A stretch of 64,000 nt of DNA, taken from contig NZ_BAFC01000004.1 of NCBI RefSeq assembly GCF_000248055.1, positions 1 to 64,000 on the forward strand. The letters are read 5' to 3'. The DNA comes from Gordonia sputi NBRC 100414. Its GTDB lineage: Bacteria > Actinomycetota > Actinomycetes > Mycobacteriales > Mycobacteriaceae. Below the pieces are notes generated by a model. That model was given only the letters and a program-made list of their open reading frames with translations, did not search any database and was not told where the DNA came from. This document shows positions 35,801 through 43,903 of the stretch, piece by piece. Each line of letters begins with the position of its first letter. The first letter of the stretch is position 1. Made by a program: the position numbers and the translations under genes.

Positions 35801-36131
35801 TGAGGATCGTCGACGACGCATCCGTCGGCGGCGACCGCAGGAGCGAACACGGAATGGTGACGTCGAGATCCTGCGCCATCTGCGCGACGAGCGGAGCCGT
35901 GATGTCGGCGTTGGTCGCACCGAGCTTCTGGCCCTGAGGCCAGGTGATGGTTGCCGTAGTCGTGGTGACCGGGAGGAAGGGCGTGAGTACTGCAGCCACA
36001 ATCGCGATCAGACCCGCTGCGACAGCAATGATCGACGTCGTCCCAGGTGAGAGGCGTCGTGCGCGACTATTCGGGTCGTCGGATCGACGGTTGGGCAGCG
36101 CAGCTGTCGTCTTCTCCGGCGATTCGGTCAC
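32802..36131 (-). CDS. embA: Arabinosyltransferase, EmbA-like
   Basis: 1109 residues from a GTG. Same GT-C architecture as its neighbour: cytoplasmic tail, TM1 ([20 protein letters not shown]), extracytoplasmic domain with [20 protein letters not shown] and [13 protein letters not shown], catalytic loop [20 protein letters not shown], multiple helices, and the C-terminal domain with [20 protein letters not shown] and [19 protein letters not shown]. The first domain ([18 protein letters not shown]) recalls mycobacterial EmbA, hence the symbol, with moderate confidence. First gene of a two-gene operon; a third emb gene, aftA or ubiA do not adjoin. Confidence 0.9.
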   Translation of the reverse strand: MTESPEKTTAALPNRRSDDPNSRARRLSPGTTSIIAVAAGLIAIVAAVLTPFLPVTTTTATITWPQGQKLGATNADITAPLVAQMAQDLDVTIPCSLLRSPPTDASSTILTTMPPAAKNQRSSALNVTADANAVTVTMRGDTVASAPRADVASDRCTQLHIFSSAAGSGARFVGLGPAQTAPEADRPQVAGLFTDIPTSTITSTPGLSARIVVDDRFDSSPSVIKWLVMIVGVLAAIVALAALAQLDRIHGYHRRVGGVRWLALLRPRVTDIAVTAILIVWHFLGAGSSDDGYILNMGRNAEHAGYLANYYRFYGIPEAPFDWYYDFLAHWSSVSSTGVWMRIPSLVIGLVSWFILSRVLLPRLGRAVRTSQWAMVTGAAVFLAFWLPMASGLRSEGVVVLGSLLTWWGVEQAIATRRMLPAAGAAFAAALTLATAPTGVIAVALLITGARPMLKILVRRRRESGLASLLLPLLAAPAIVVIIVFRDQTLASVFEAIRVRYTVGPTLAWYQELLRYYFLAVNTRDGSLVRRVPVLLLLVSLFVVLAIMLRRKKIRGVDSGPVWRVTGAVLITIGLLSLTPTKWTIQFGIFAGLAAALAAVACVAIGQVAQRNTRNLSILIAGLLVACAAAAAGYNAWPWSYDFGISWFDKAPVVAGLQVSSMFLVLAVIALVIAVWQHLRLDYVADTGLHHDAGKPPKRWRTGIASSPIAVIAVIILLAELAVFAKAAAARADTYSVLKGNVHAVTGGCGMADYVLVEPDSNKGSLAPVDNASASKALEGTSRGFSPQGVADDLTPEADSIKPGTQNTSADLSKTFVVAGGAPGTTGGRGPEGVNGSTAALPFGLDPATTPVMGSYAADGQASLTTDWYRLPARDSSPLIVITAAGALASTDPDGVTTYGQSLQVEFGVEQDGKFQQVGAAVQPIDADRKANRPWRNLRIPMSSVPAGATAMRIVATDNNLDPDQWLAVTPPRAPELKTLQNVVGSSDPVLVDFAVGAAFPCQHPMDASNGVNQIPQWRILPELAVANSQSKTWMATVNGGLLTTAEALTTPSTMATYLKNDWYRDWGSLQRLSPLVPEAVPAAVSTGTSTRWGWSRPGAMQVVPEDDE

Positions 36132-36308
36132 ACGCGAATGCTAGTCAGGTTGCCTGTGACAAAACCAAGTCGGCCCCATTTCAGCAGGGCGTGTCACGCG
36201 ACACAGTCGCATGCGCATCCGGCAATACGTCGGCAGGCTGGATGTGGTGAGGTGCCCGCGGCACCGGCAGATCGTCGTGGATTCCGCGGACGCCGGAGAG
36301 GGAACACA

Positions 36309-37358
36309 GTGACGACGACCGTCAATGCTTTCTGGGCAACAGCTCCCGATGCGCCACTATCGAAGACAACCATCGAGCGCAGGGACCTCGGCCCGAAGGA
36401 CGTCCTGATCGACATCGCCTTCGCCGGGATCTGCCATTCCGACATCCACACCGCCCGCAACGAGTGGGGCGGGACCACCTACCCCGTCGTGCCCGGACAC
36501 GAGATCGCCGGAACGGTCGCGGCCGTCGGCGATGAGGTGACAAGGCACAAGGTCGGCGATCGCGTCGGCGTCGGATGCTTCGTCGACTCGTGCGGTGAGT
36601 GTGCCGCGTGCAAGAACGGCGACGAGCAGTACTGCACCAAGGGCGTCGTCCAGACCTACAACTCGAAGACCTACGAGGGCGAGTTCACCCACGGTGGGTA
36701 CTCGCAACAGGTCGTGGTGACCGAGGACTTCGTGCTGAAGATCCCCGAGGGCGTCGACCTCGACGTCGCGGCACCGCTGCTGTGCGCGGGAATCACGCTG
36801 TATGCGCCGTTGAAGCACTGGGGAGCCGGCCCCGGCAAGAAGGTCGCGATCATCGGTCTCGGCGGCCTGGGACACATCGGAGTCAAGATCGCCCATGCGC
36901 TGGGCGCCGAAGTGACCGTCCTGAGTCAGACCCTGTCGAAGAAGGATGACGGCGAACGCTTTGGCGCCGATCACTACTACGCGACCAAGGATCCCGAGAC
37001 CTTCCGCACCCTGCGCGGAGAGTTCGACCTCATCATCAATACCGTGTCGGTGAATCTCGACCTCGACGATTACCTCGGGTTGCTGGCCATCGACGGCACC
37101 CTCGTCGAACTGGGGGTGCCCGAGCATCCCCTGGAGATCAAGGCATTCTCGCTGCTGGCCAACCGCCGCTCGATCGCCGGTTCGATGGTCGGGGGCATTC
37201 CTGCCACCCAGGAGATGCTCGACTTCTGCGCCGAACACGGCATCGGCGCCGAGATCGAGAAGATCAGCGCCGATGAGATCAACGCCGCCTACGACCGTGT
37301 CGTCGACAGCGATGTGCGGTACCGATTCGTGATCGACACCGCGACTCTCGCCGACTGA
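36309..37358 (+). CDS. adhC: NAD(P)-dependent Zn alcohol dehydrogenase, AdhC/cinnamyl-alcohol type
   Basis: 349 residues from GTG after GAGAGGGA. Catalytic zinc motifs [10 protein letters not shown] and GHEIAGTV, structural-zinc cysteines in [15 protein letters not shown], and Rossmann motif [20 protein letters not shown]. It closely follows the pattern of mycobacterial AdhC/YahK-like NADP-dependent enzymes that reduce a range of aldehydes. Monocistronic: a long imperfect hairpin follows. Divergent from the emb operon with 177 bp between. Confidence 0.9.
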   Translation: MTTTVNAFWATAPDAPLSKTTIERRDLGPKDVLIDIAFAGICHSDIHTARNEWGGTTYPVVPGHEIAGTVAAVGDEVTRHKVGDRVGVGCFVDSCGECAACKNGDEQYCTKGVVQTYNSKTYEGEFTHGGYSQQVVVTEDFVLKIPEGVDLDVAAPLLCAGITLYAPLKHWGAGPGKKVAIIGLGGLGHIGVKIAHALGAEVTVLSQTLSKKDDGERFGADHYYATKDPETFRTLRGEFDLIINTVSVNLDLDDYLGLLAIDGTLVELGVPEHPLEIKAFSLLANRRSIAGSMVGGIPATQEMLDFCAEHGIGAEIEKISADEINAAYDRVVDSDVRYRFVIDTATLAD

Positions 37359-37376
37359 CCCCAACCCTCGACGAGG

Positions 37377-37457
37377 TACGTACACAACTCGGTCGTCAGC
37401 GCGAGGCCACGACAATAATTTCGATGGCCTCGCGCTGAGGTCGCAGTTGTGTACGTA
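37377..37457. repeat. Long inverted repeat (33-nt arms, 15-nt loop)
   Basis: TACGTACACAACT plus CAGCGCGAGGCCA on the left pair perfectly with the corresponding right-arm blocks (TGGCCTCGCGCTG and AGTTGTGTACGTA), separated by a 7-nt mismatched bubble. The loop is AT-rich. It lies between the AdhC-like and FNT genes, both on the + strand; terminator, regulatory site or small element are all possible. No T-run follows. Confidence 0.75.
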
Positions 37458-37496
37458 TAACGGGCGCCCGGCCATGCGCTGTGGAACCGTTGACAC

Positions 37497-38369
37497 ATGA
37501 GCGACCCCGAGTTCGATGTGAACAAGCTCTTCCCGGGCAAGTTCTTCATCAGCACCACGCTCGACGTGCTCGAGTCCAAGAAGAAGATGACCGGCCATCT
37601 GCGACGCCGGTTCATCCAGCGCGCCGCGATGGCAGGCATCATCATCGCGATCTTCTACGTCATCAACTACACGATCGTCGCCGCATTCGACACGATGACC
37701 GATCCGCCAGGGCAACTGCACGCGGTCGGCAAGCTCATCGGTGCGCTCGCCTTCGGCTGGGCGCTGGTGTTCATCTACTACACCAAGTCCGAGCTGCTCA
37801 CCTCGAACATGATGATCGTCTCGGTCGGCGCGTACTACCGACGCGTGACACCCGTCCTGATCATGCGCATCCTGCTGTTCTGCTACCTCGGCAACATCCT
37901 CGGCGGCCTGCTGATCGCCGTGATGCTGCGTGGCACAACACTTCTCGACGGCCCGGTACTCAACGCGATGGTGCACGCGGTCGACGTCAAGACGGGCTAC
38001 CTCAGCAACGGATTCAGCGGTTGGCTCGACCTGTTCATCCGCGCAGTCCTCTGCAACTTCATGATCAACCTCGCGATGTTGCTCGTCTACAACGGCTACC
38101 TGACCGAAGACATCGCGAAATGCATGGCGATGATCACCGCCGTCTTCGTCTTCGCGTTCCTCGATTTCGAGCACTCCGTGGCCAACACCGTGTTGTTCAT
38201 GATCGTCGGATTCCAACACGACATACCGATCGGTTTGGTGTTCGGCAATCTCGGGACCGTGCTGCTGGGCAACTTCGTCGGAGGCGGAATCCTCATCGGG
38301 TTCTACTACGCGTGGGTCAACGACGAGCGCGACACCCACCTCGTGCACCTCCGACGGCACCGGCACTGA
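37497..38369 (+). CDS. Formate/nitrite-type (FNT) channel
   Basis: 290 residues with about six helices. The family pattern is visible: KSELLTSNMMIVSVGAYYRR (the FNT TS-N motif region), LDFEHSVANTVLFMIVGFQH (the L5-like segment before helix 5) and LGNFVGGGILIGFYYAWVND at helix 6. FNT channels are pentamers carrying formate, nitrite, lactate or hydrosulfide. No formate or nitrite enzyme lies next to it, so the anion is unknown. The N-terminal ~40 residues are cytoplasmic and charged. Confidence 0.82.
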   Translation: MSDPEFDVNKLFPGKFFISTTLDVLESKKKMTGHLRRRFIQRAAMAGIIIAIFYVINYTIVAAFDTMTDPPGQLHAVGKLIGALAFGWALVFIYYTKSELLTSNMMIVSVGAYYRRVTPVLIMRILLFCYLGNILGGLLIAVMLRGTTLLDGPVLNAMVHAVDVKTGYLSNGFSGWLDLFIRAVLCNFMINLAMLLVYNGYLTEDIAKCMAMITAVFVFAFLDFEHSVANTVLFMIVGFQHDIPIGLVFGNLGTVLLGNFVGGGILIGFYYAWVNDERDTHLVHLRRHRH

Positions 38370-38598
38370 ACCGTCACGCCCCCGCACGCTCCGCACCAAT
38401 CGGCGCCCACCCGAGATGGGTCATATGTCCGACATTGCGATTGGATCACGACGCGGTCGGCGATGAGCTTTGCCGCTGGTCCCCGGTCGTACGTTGACTC
38501 GGGGCCTTGCGGATGCGTCGAAGAATCGACCTTCCTTCCATGAAGCAGTCGTGGAACATCCAAAGGGGGATCAGGGCCCGCTATCGGAGGAGTTTCAC

Positions 38599-38874
38599 GT
38601 GATCGGAACAATCATCAGCGCCATCATCGTCGGCCTGATCATCGGCGCACTCGCACGGCTTTTCATGCCGGGCAAGCAGGACATCGGCATCATCATGACC
38701 ATCGTTCTCGGAATCCTGGGATCGCTCATCGGTTCCTGGCTGACCTACCAGTTCGGGTACAGCAACGCGAACGGCGGCTGGGAGGTCATCCCGTTCATCG
38801 TCGGCATCGTCGTGGCGATCGTGTTGATCGCCGCATACCTGGCGATCCGGGGACGTACCGCCGTCCGCCACTAG
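38599..38874 (+). CDS. GlsB/YeaQ/YmgE-family stress membrane protein
   Basis: 91 residues from GTG 38599 with GGAGGAG upstream; the frame is open further 5' but without protein character. Three helices with the family's glycine pattern: IISAIIVGLIIGALARLFMP, IIMTIVLGILGSLIGSWLTY and VIPFIVGIVVAIVLIAAYLA. Members are small inner-membrane proteins induced by general or acid stress; the mechanism is unknown. A strong hairpin follows 16 bp after the stop. Confidence 0.85.
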   Translation: MIGTIISAIIVGLIIGALARLFMPGKQDIGIIMTIVLGILGSLIGSWLTYQFGYSNANGGWEVIPFIVGIVVAIVLIAAYLAIRGRTAVRH

Positions 38875-38890
38875 CACTGGGGTGACGCGT

Positions 38891-38918
38891 GGCCGGGAAG
38901 CACGGGGACTTCCCGGCC
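38891..38918. terminator. Hairpin terminator after the GlsB-like gene
   Basis: GGCCGGGAAG and CTTCCCGGCC form a perfect 10-bp stem with an 8-nt loop, 16 bp after the stop. No strong T-run, as is usual in actinomycetes. Confidence 0.75.
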
Positions 38919-39038
38919 GTAGTCGTATTCACAGCATTCGAATCCACCTCTGTGGCTGATGATCACGAGTCGACTCACTTGTGATCGCCGTGGGCACAAT
39001 GATCGTCTGCGCGACGCGTACGTCACACTATGGTGTGC

Positions 39039-39863
39039 ATGGGTTTTCACGTCGCACTGCCCAACGACGGCAGCATCGAGCAACTCACCGAACTCGCGAC
39101 CGCGGCTGAGAACCTCGGCTTCGACGGGATGTGGCTGGCCGAGCACGTCCTTCCACCGATCAAGCATCCCGATTCGGCCTATGCCGCCGAGTATGACCCG
39201 CTGGTGCTGCTCGGTTTCATCGCCGCGCACACGACCACCGTGCGGGTAGGCACCTCCATACTCGTTCTCCCCCTGCGGAATCCGTTCGTCGTCGCCAAAC
39301 AGGCCGCGACTGTCGACGCGCTGAGCGACGGGCGGCTGGAACTCGGGGTCGGTGTCGGGTGGAACGCCGACGAATTCACCGCCGTGGGAGCCGAGTTCCA
39401 CGACCGCGGGCGCCGCACCGACGAAGCGATCGGCGTGCTGCGCCATCTGTGGGCAGGCAACACCGACGGCCTGCTGGGCGAGCACTACAGCTTCGGCGGC
39501 GGGTATCCCACCCCGGTACGCCCACAGGGCATTCCGATCACGATCGGCGGGCACTCCCCCGCGGCGGTGAATCGTGCTGCACGCCTTGGTGATCGTTGGC
39601 AGTCGATTTACTTCAACAACTCGGGGACCGACCCGGCGACGTTCCGCGCGATAGCAGCAGACCTCAAACGTCGTACCGAAGGTCGCGTCACGACGGCGAT
39701 CAAGCGCTTCGTCCGCACCGCCGACCAGGTCGACGCGTTGGTCGACGAACTCGACACGTGGCGTCGTGCCGGGGCCGACGACGTCGTCGTCTGGTTCGGG
39801 GAGCCATCCGTATTCGGCCCTCTCCAAGAACGTTTCGCACGCAAGGCACAGGTCAACACATGA
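39039..39863 (+). CDS. LLM-class (luciferase-like, F420-type) oxidoreductase
   Basis: 274 residues from ATG 39039 (an ATG 3 codons upstream is also possible). TIM-barrel luciferase-like fold: FHVALPNDGSIEQLTELATA, GFDGMWLAEHVLPP, TTTVRVGTSILVLPLRNPFV, KQAATVDALSDGRLELGVGV, GWNADEFTAVG and IPITIGGHSPAAV. This pattern (TIGR03619-like) is typical of F420-dependent enzymes in mycobacteria and relatives. Substrate unknown. It is followed 46 bp later by the methionine-sulfoxide reductase gene. Confidence 0.88.
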   Translation: MGFHVALPNDGSIEQLTELATAAENLGFDGMWLAEHVLPPIKHPDSAYAAEYDPLVLLGFIAAHTTTVRVGTSILVLPLRNPFVVAKQAATVDALSDGRLELGVGVGWNADEFTAVGAEFHDRGRRTDEAIGVLRHLWAGNTDGLLGEHYSFGGGYPTPVRPQGIPITIGGHSPAAVNRAARLGDRWQSIYFNNSGTDPATFRAIAADLKRRTEGRVTTAIKRFVRTADQVDALVDELDTWRRAGADDVVVWFGEPSVFGPLQERFARKAQVNT

Positions 39864-39909
39864 CGACCCGCGCTGGCGCAACAGCCACCGATGCGGGCAC
39901 AGTGGTGAG

Positions 39910-40395
39910 ATGAGCGCCGAGTACCTTCCGCCTACCGGCCACCCCGCGATCGACTACGCCGAGCTCACCGGCGCGGCACGCGCACTCATCGATGGCGAAT
40001 CCGATCGCGTCGCCAATGCTGCCAATCTGTCGGCGCTCGTCTATCAGGCTCTGCCACAGGTCAATTGGGTTGGCTTCTACTTCTTCGACGGCCACGAGCT
40101 GGTGGTCGGCCCGTTCCAGGGAAAACCTGCCTGCGTACGCATCCCGTTGGATCGCGGCGTCTGCGGGGCTGCCGCACGGACCCGCATCACGCAACGCGTC
40201 GCCGACGTGCACGCCGTCCCCGACCACATCGCCTGTGACGCCGACAGTCGGTCGGAAATCGTTGTGCCGCTGGTGCACCACGGCGAACTCATCGGGGTCT
40301 TCGACCTCGACAGTCCGGTCACCCACCGCTTCGGAGCCGACGATCAGGCGGGTCTCGAATCGATCGCCGAGACGTTCCTCGCGTCTCTCGGGTAG
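39910..40395 (+). CDS. GAF-domain free methionine-(R)-sulfoxide reductase
   Basis: 161-residue single GAF domain matching the fRMsr (YebR-like) family: WVGFYFFDGHELVVGPFQGK, the three conserved cysteines in KPACVRI, RGVCGAAA and HIACDADSRSE, and VPLVHHGELIGVFDLDSP. It reduces free L-methionine-R-sulfoxide in the cytoplasm using a disulfide relay recycled by thioredoxin. Placement next to the organosulfur genes (convergent) fits a sulfur-metabolism neighbourhood. Confidence 0.9.
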   Translation: MSAEYLPPTGHPAIDYAELTGAARALIDGESDRVANAANLSALVYQALPQVNWVGFYFFDGHELVVGPFQGKPACVRIPLDRGVCGAAARTRITQRVADVHAVPDHIACDADSRSEIVVPLVHHGELIGVFDLDSPVTHRFGADDQAGLESIAETFLASLG

Positions 40396-40399
40396 CTTC

Positions 40400-40933
40400 C
40401 TAGATGACCTGCGCCAGCTTGCCGAACCCGCTGCGATGGAAGATCAGCGGATTTCCGGTCTCCGGATGGTCGACGCCGTGCAGCTCGAGCAGCACGATGA
40501 TGTGATCGCCCGCCTCGACCTCGCGGTAGATGGTGCAATCGAAATGAGCCAGTCCCTCGTCGAGGGTGACCGCGCCCTCGTCGGATGCCTTCACCGCGAT
40601 GCCGTCGAATCGGTGCTCGACCGCTCCGGCGAGTTGCCGGCAGGCGGCACCCTGGTGGTCGGCGAGAATCGTGACGCCGAGGTGTGCTGCGCGTCGAAGA
40701 TCCGGCCACGTCTTGGACCCCGACGCCACCGAGACCGACACCAGCGGCGGGTCGAGACTGACGCTGGTGAACGAGCTTGCGGCGAGGCCGGTCAACTGGC
40801 CGTCGACCTCTGCGGCAACCGCGACGACACCGGTCGGGAAAATGCCGAATGCCTTGCGTAGACGAGCGGGATCGAGATCCTGGTTGGTATGCAGTTCATT
40901 GGTCGGGAGTTCGTTCGGACGCGGTTCGCTCAT
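40400..40933 (-). CDS. Flavin reductase domain protein (FMN reductase/HpaC-like)
   Basis: 177 residues from the ATG overlapping the upstream stop. Flavin_reduct split-barrel: RKAFGIFPTGVVAVAAEVDG, GLAASSFTSVSLDPPLVSVS and FDCTIYREVEAGDHIIVLLE. It would supply reduced FMN to flavin-dependent monooxygenases; two such monooxygenases lie just upstream. The N-terminus has a small duplicated NEL-PTNEL-HTN stretch before the domain, likely disordered. Coupled (ATGA) to the NADPH-FMN reductase gene. Confidence 0.88.
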   Translation of the reverse strand: MSEPRPNELPTNELHTNQDLDPARLRKAFGIFPTGVVAVAAEVDGQLTGLAASSFTSVSLDPPLVSVSVASGSKTWPDLRRAAHLGVTILADHQGAACRQLAGAVEHRFDGIAVKASDEGAVTLDEGLAHFDCTIYREVEAGDHIIVLLELHGVDHPETGNPLIFHRSGFGKLAQVI

Positions 40934-41427
40934 GAGCCTGCCTTCAGCAATGTGGTGACGATCGGCTTTGTCGCAGTGAGCCATTCGGCGTATGCGGCAG
41001 GGTCGTCGTATGCGGAATCGATGACGTAGAGTCCACGTCCCGGCACCGTGCCACCGATCTCGTTGAGCACGGGGCGCAACGTGAGCTCCGGCGCGAGTGA
41101 ATGTGCGGGGCTACCGCCGAGCATCAGCGGAATCGCGATGCCGGAGAGTCCTGTCCCGCCGGCGAAGCGGTCGAGGAACAGTTTCAGCAGACCGGTGTAT
41201 GCGGCTTTGTATGTGGGACTGGCGAATACGACGAGATCAGCCCGGCCGACCTGTGACACGAGATCGTTGACGTACTCGTCGCCCCAGTCGAGAATCGTCG
41301 AACCAAGTGTTGCCAGGTCGACGATCAGATCGGGTTCAGAACCCGACAGTTCCGCGGCCAGATATGTTGCGGCGCCGAGTGTTCTGCTACCTGGTTTCGG
41401 GTTGCCGACGACGACCGCAGTCGTCAC
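40930..41427 (-). CDS. NADPH-dependent FMN reductase (SsuE/MsuE-like)
   Basis: 165 residues from a GTG overlapping the monooxygenase stop as GTGA. Flavodoxin-like fold: TAVVVGNPKPGSRTLGAATY, LVVFASPTYKAAYTGLLKLF and FAGGTGLSGIAIPLMLGGSP. SsuE-type enzymes deliver FMNH2 to SsuD. Directly downstream of SsuD, so functional pairing is well supported. The presence of a second flavin reductase right after it is unusual. Confidence 0.9.
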   Translation of the reverse strand: MTTAVVVGNPKPGSRTLGAATYLAAELSGSEPDLIVDLATLGSTILDWGDEYVNDLVSQVGRADLVVFASPTYKAAYTGLLKLFLDRFAGGTGLSGIAIPLMLGGSPAHSLAPELTLRPVLNEIGGTVPGRGLYVIDSAYDDPAAYAEWLTATKPIVTTLLKAGS

Positions 41428-42590
41428 GACGCCGACACCCGCTTGAGCGGTGCGGGCGACCCGAACGGAACCGATGCGCTGACCGCGACAGGAGCGGGGT
41501 GCTCCCACAGTCCGCGACGGGTGAGCTCGGGAAGCACACCCTCCCCGAACCAATACGACTCCTCGAGATGCGGGTAGCCCGACAGCACGAATTCGTCGAT
41601 CCCCACCTCGTGATACGCCTCGATCAGGTCGGCGATCTCGGTGAAGGAGCCGACCATTGCGGTTCCCGCACCGCCGCGCACCAGGCCGACGCCCGCCCAG
41701 AGGTTCGGGTAGATCTCCAGCCCGTCCTTGGACCCCTTGTTCAGCGCGAGCATGCGCTGCTGCCCCTCCGACGCCGAGCGTTTCAGCCCCGCCTGGATGC
41801 GCGCGATGTCGTCTTCGGAGATGTTGGCCAGCAGGCGATCCGCTTCGGCCCACGCGGCTTCGGAGGTGTCCCGCGCAATGGTGTGCAACCGGATTCCGTA
41901 CTTCAGTTCGCGACCCTGCTCTTCCGCGGCGGCACGGACACGAGAAATCTTCTCTGCCACGGCCTCTGGCGGCTCGCCCCAGGTGAGGTAGACGTCGGCA
42001 TGCTTCGCCGACACCGCGATTCCTTCGGGCGACGAGCCGCCGAAGTAGATCTGCGGCAACGGATCCGGGATCTGGTGCAACACCGCGTTTTCGACGGAGA
42101 GGTACTGACCGTCGAAGTTCACCGTGTCGCCGGTCCAGAGCCGTCGCACGATCTCCAGGAACTCGTCGGCCCTGGCGTAGCGCTGCTTCTTGTCGAGGAA
42201 GTCGCCGAACATCCGCTGCTCGGCGTCCTCACCGCCGGTGACCACGTTGAGCAGGAGTCGACCACCGGAGAGATTCTGAAACGTCCCGGCCATCTGCGCG
42301 GCCAGGAACGGCGCGGTCATCCCCGGGCGGAATGCCACGAGGAACTTCAGACGCTCGGAGACGCTGCTGATCATGGCCGTGCTGACCCACGCGTCCTCAC
42401 ACCAGGCACCCGTCGGAGTGAGCGCGGCCTCGAAGCCGAGCTGCTCGGCGCTGCGCGCGATCTGTCCCAGATACTGCACCGACGCCGGTCGACCAGCGGC
42501 TTCGGCAGCGACGCCGTGACCACCTCCGACGACATTGCGGCTGTCACCACCGTTGGTGGGCAGGAACCAATGGAACTTCAGGGAGCTCAC
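41424..42590 (-). CDS. ssuD: FMNH2-dependent alkanesulfonate monooxygenase
   Basis: 388 residues from GTG 42590 (GAGAGGC upstream). SsuD features: FHWFLPTNGGDSRN, EAALTPTGAWCEDAWVSTAM (active-site Cys region), FRPGMTAPFLAAQMAGTFQN, LLLNVVTGGEDAEQRMFGDF and DEFVLSGYPHLEESYWFGEG. It cleaves C-S bonds of alkanesulfonates, releasing sulfite and an aldehyde for use as sulfur source. Heads the ssuD-FMN reductase-flavin reductase operon. A 184-bp gap with its promoter separates it from the next upstream gene. Confidence 0.92.
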   Translation of the reverse strand: MSSLKFHWFLPTNGGDSRNVVGGGHGVAAEAAGRPASVQYLGQIARSAEQLGFEAALTPTGAWCEDAWVSTAMISSVSERLKFLVAFRPGMTAPFLAAQMAGTFQNLSGGRLLLNVVTGGEDAEQRMFGDFLDKKQRYARADEFLEIVRRLWTGDTVNFDGQYLSVENAVLHQIPDPLPQIYFGGSSPEGIAVSAKHADVYLTWGEPPEAVAEKISRVRAAAEEQGRELKYGIRLHTIARDTSEAAWAEADRLLANISEDDIARIQAGLKRSASEGQQRMLALNKGSKDGLEIYPNLWAGVGLVRGGAGTAMVGSFTEIADLIEAYHEVGIDEFVLSGYPHLEESYWFGEGVLPELTRRGLWEHPAPVAVSASVPFGSPAPLKRVSAS

Positions 42591-42774
42591 GTAAAGCCTC
42601 TCTCCTCGATCGACGCATCTCGTCGCTCGACACATCCGGGCATCGAGCGCGAGCAGGTGCCGCGCCGTAGGCGCAACTACACCAGTTCAGTGCAGGTGGA
42701 GAGTTTTTCCAAGGGTTGCGTTCGCACTGATTACTAGATTTGCCACCCGCTGACTGCCGCCTGCTAGCGCTGGA

Positions 42775-43884
42775 TCACGACGCACTGACTTGGAGTTCGG
42801 CGCTCCCGATACGCTCCCTGACCCGCGGAATGACTTCGCCGGCAAAGCGCTCCATCTCCGCTTCGAACGGTTGGAACTGCAGCATGAAGGTCTCGATGCC
42901 GGCGTTGTGAAACTCGACGATCCGGTCGGCCACCTCGTCGTAGCTGCCGACGAGTCCCGCCGCGGTTCCGCCATTCGTCCCGATTGCCGGGTACTTCGCA
43001 AATGTCTGGAACATCACAGCCTTCTCGTCGGCGCCGGCGATTATCGACGCCGTGTACTCCTCGTCGAGTCGGTTGAGTTCCCAGTGGCGGTCGAGCTCGG
43101 CCTGCGCCTCGGCGGCAGTCGGCCGCGCCACGACGAACGCTGCGAGCCCGTACCGCACCGGGTCGCCGTGGCGTGGTCGTGCGGCGACTGATCCGATGAG
43201 CTCGCGCACGCTGTCGATCGGTTGCCCGTTGATGAACCACACGTCGCCCTGGTCGGCGACCAGGTCACGCGCCCGATCGCTCTCGCCACCGACGTAGATC
43301 TGCGGCCGTTCGCGGTAGAGCCCGGTCGGACTGAGTTGATAGCCGTCGATGTCGAAGAACTTTCCGTGATGTTCGACGACCTCGCCCGCCAGCAACCTGC
43401 GTACGACCAAGAGCCATTCGGCACCATAGGCGTATCGGTCGTCATGCTCGGGGAAGGCGATGCCCGCCCGCTCGATCTCGGGTTTGTACCAGGCGTTGAC
43501 CACGTTCAACGACAGCCGACCGCGAGAGATCTCTTCGATCGTCGCTGCCTGCTTAGCCAGTACGACCGGATGAAACAGCAATGGCTTGATTGCGGCGATC
43601 AACTCGATCTTCGTCGTCGACGCCGCGAGCGCCGCGACCGCTGTCCAGGTCTCCAACTGTTCCCAGTCGTGTGAGAACGGATTGATCAGGTGCTGAGCAA
43701 CCAATGTGCTTTCGTATCCGAGGTTCTCGGCCTGCTGGATCAGGTTCAGGTTGCGTCGCCACGATGCGTCGACCGGGTCATCGGGGTGGTGGGCCGACGC
43801 CCATGTGCCGTACACATTGGCCCACACACCGAACCTGGGTCCGGCCCGTCGTGCTGCATCATCGTTGGTCACGTTGTCGGTCAT
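42775..43884 (-). CDS. LLM flavin-dependent monooxygenase, organosulfur type
   Basis: 369 residues from ATG 43884. Luciferase-like TIM barrel: FGVWANVYGTWASAHHPDDP, NLGYESTLVAQHL, LIAAIKPLLFHPVVLAKQAA and RLSLNVVNAWYKPEIERAGI (SsuD/SfnG-like). It lies 19 bp after the ssuA-like gene in the same direction, so is almost surely part of the import operon. A role in oxidising an imported sulfonate or sulfone is the best guess; the exact substrate is unknown. Confidence 0.85.
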   Translation of the reverse strand: MTDNVTNDDAARRAGPRFGVWANVYGTWASAHHPDDPVDASWRRNLNLIQQAENLGYESTLVAQHLINPFSHDWEQLETWTAVAALAASTTKIELIAAIKPLLFHPVVLAKQAATIEEISRGRLSLNVVNAWYKPEIERAGIAFPEHDDRYAYGAEWLLVVRRLLAGEVVEHHGKFFDIDGYQLSPTGLYRERPQIYVGGESDRARDLVADQGDVWFINGQPIDSVRELIGSVAARPRHGDPVRYGLAAFVVARPTAAEAQAELDRHWELNRLDEEYTASIIAGADEKAVMFQTFAKYPAIGTNGGTAAGLVGSYDEVADRIVEFHNAGIETFMLQFQPFEAEMERFAGEVIPRVRERIGSAELQVSAS

Positions 43885-43903
43885 AGTATTTCGCTTCCAT
43901 TGC

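Noticed and set aside
32631-36050. 1139-codon + strand open frame opposite the embA-like gene
   Set aside because: It is exactly antisense to a well-recognised arabinosyltransferase, with Arg/Asp/His-rich, non-protein-like translation. Long antisense frames are expected in high-GC genes.
36357-38399. 680-codon minus-strand frame spanning the AdhC and FNT genes
   Set aside because: It crosses two genes with clear motifs on the other strand plus a hairpin; the translated sequence has no recognisable domain.
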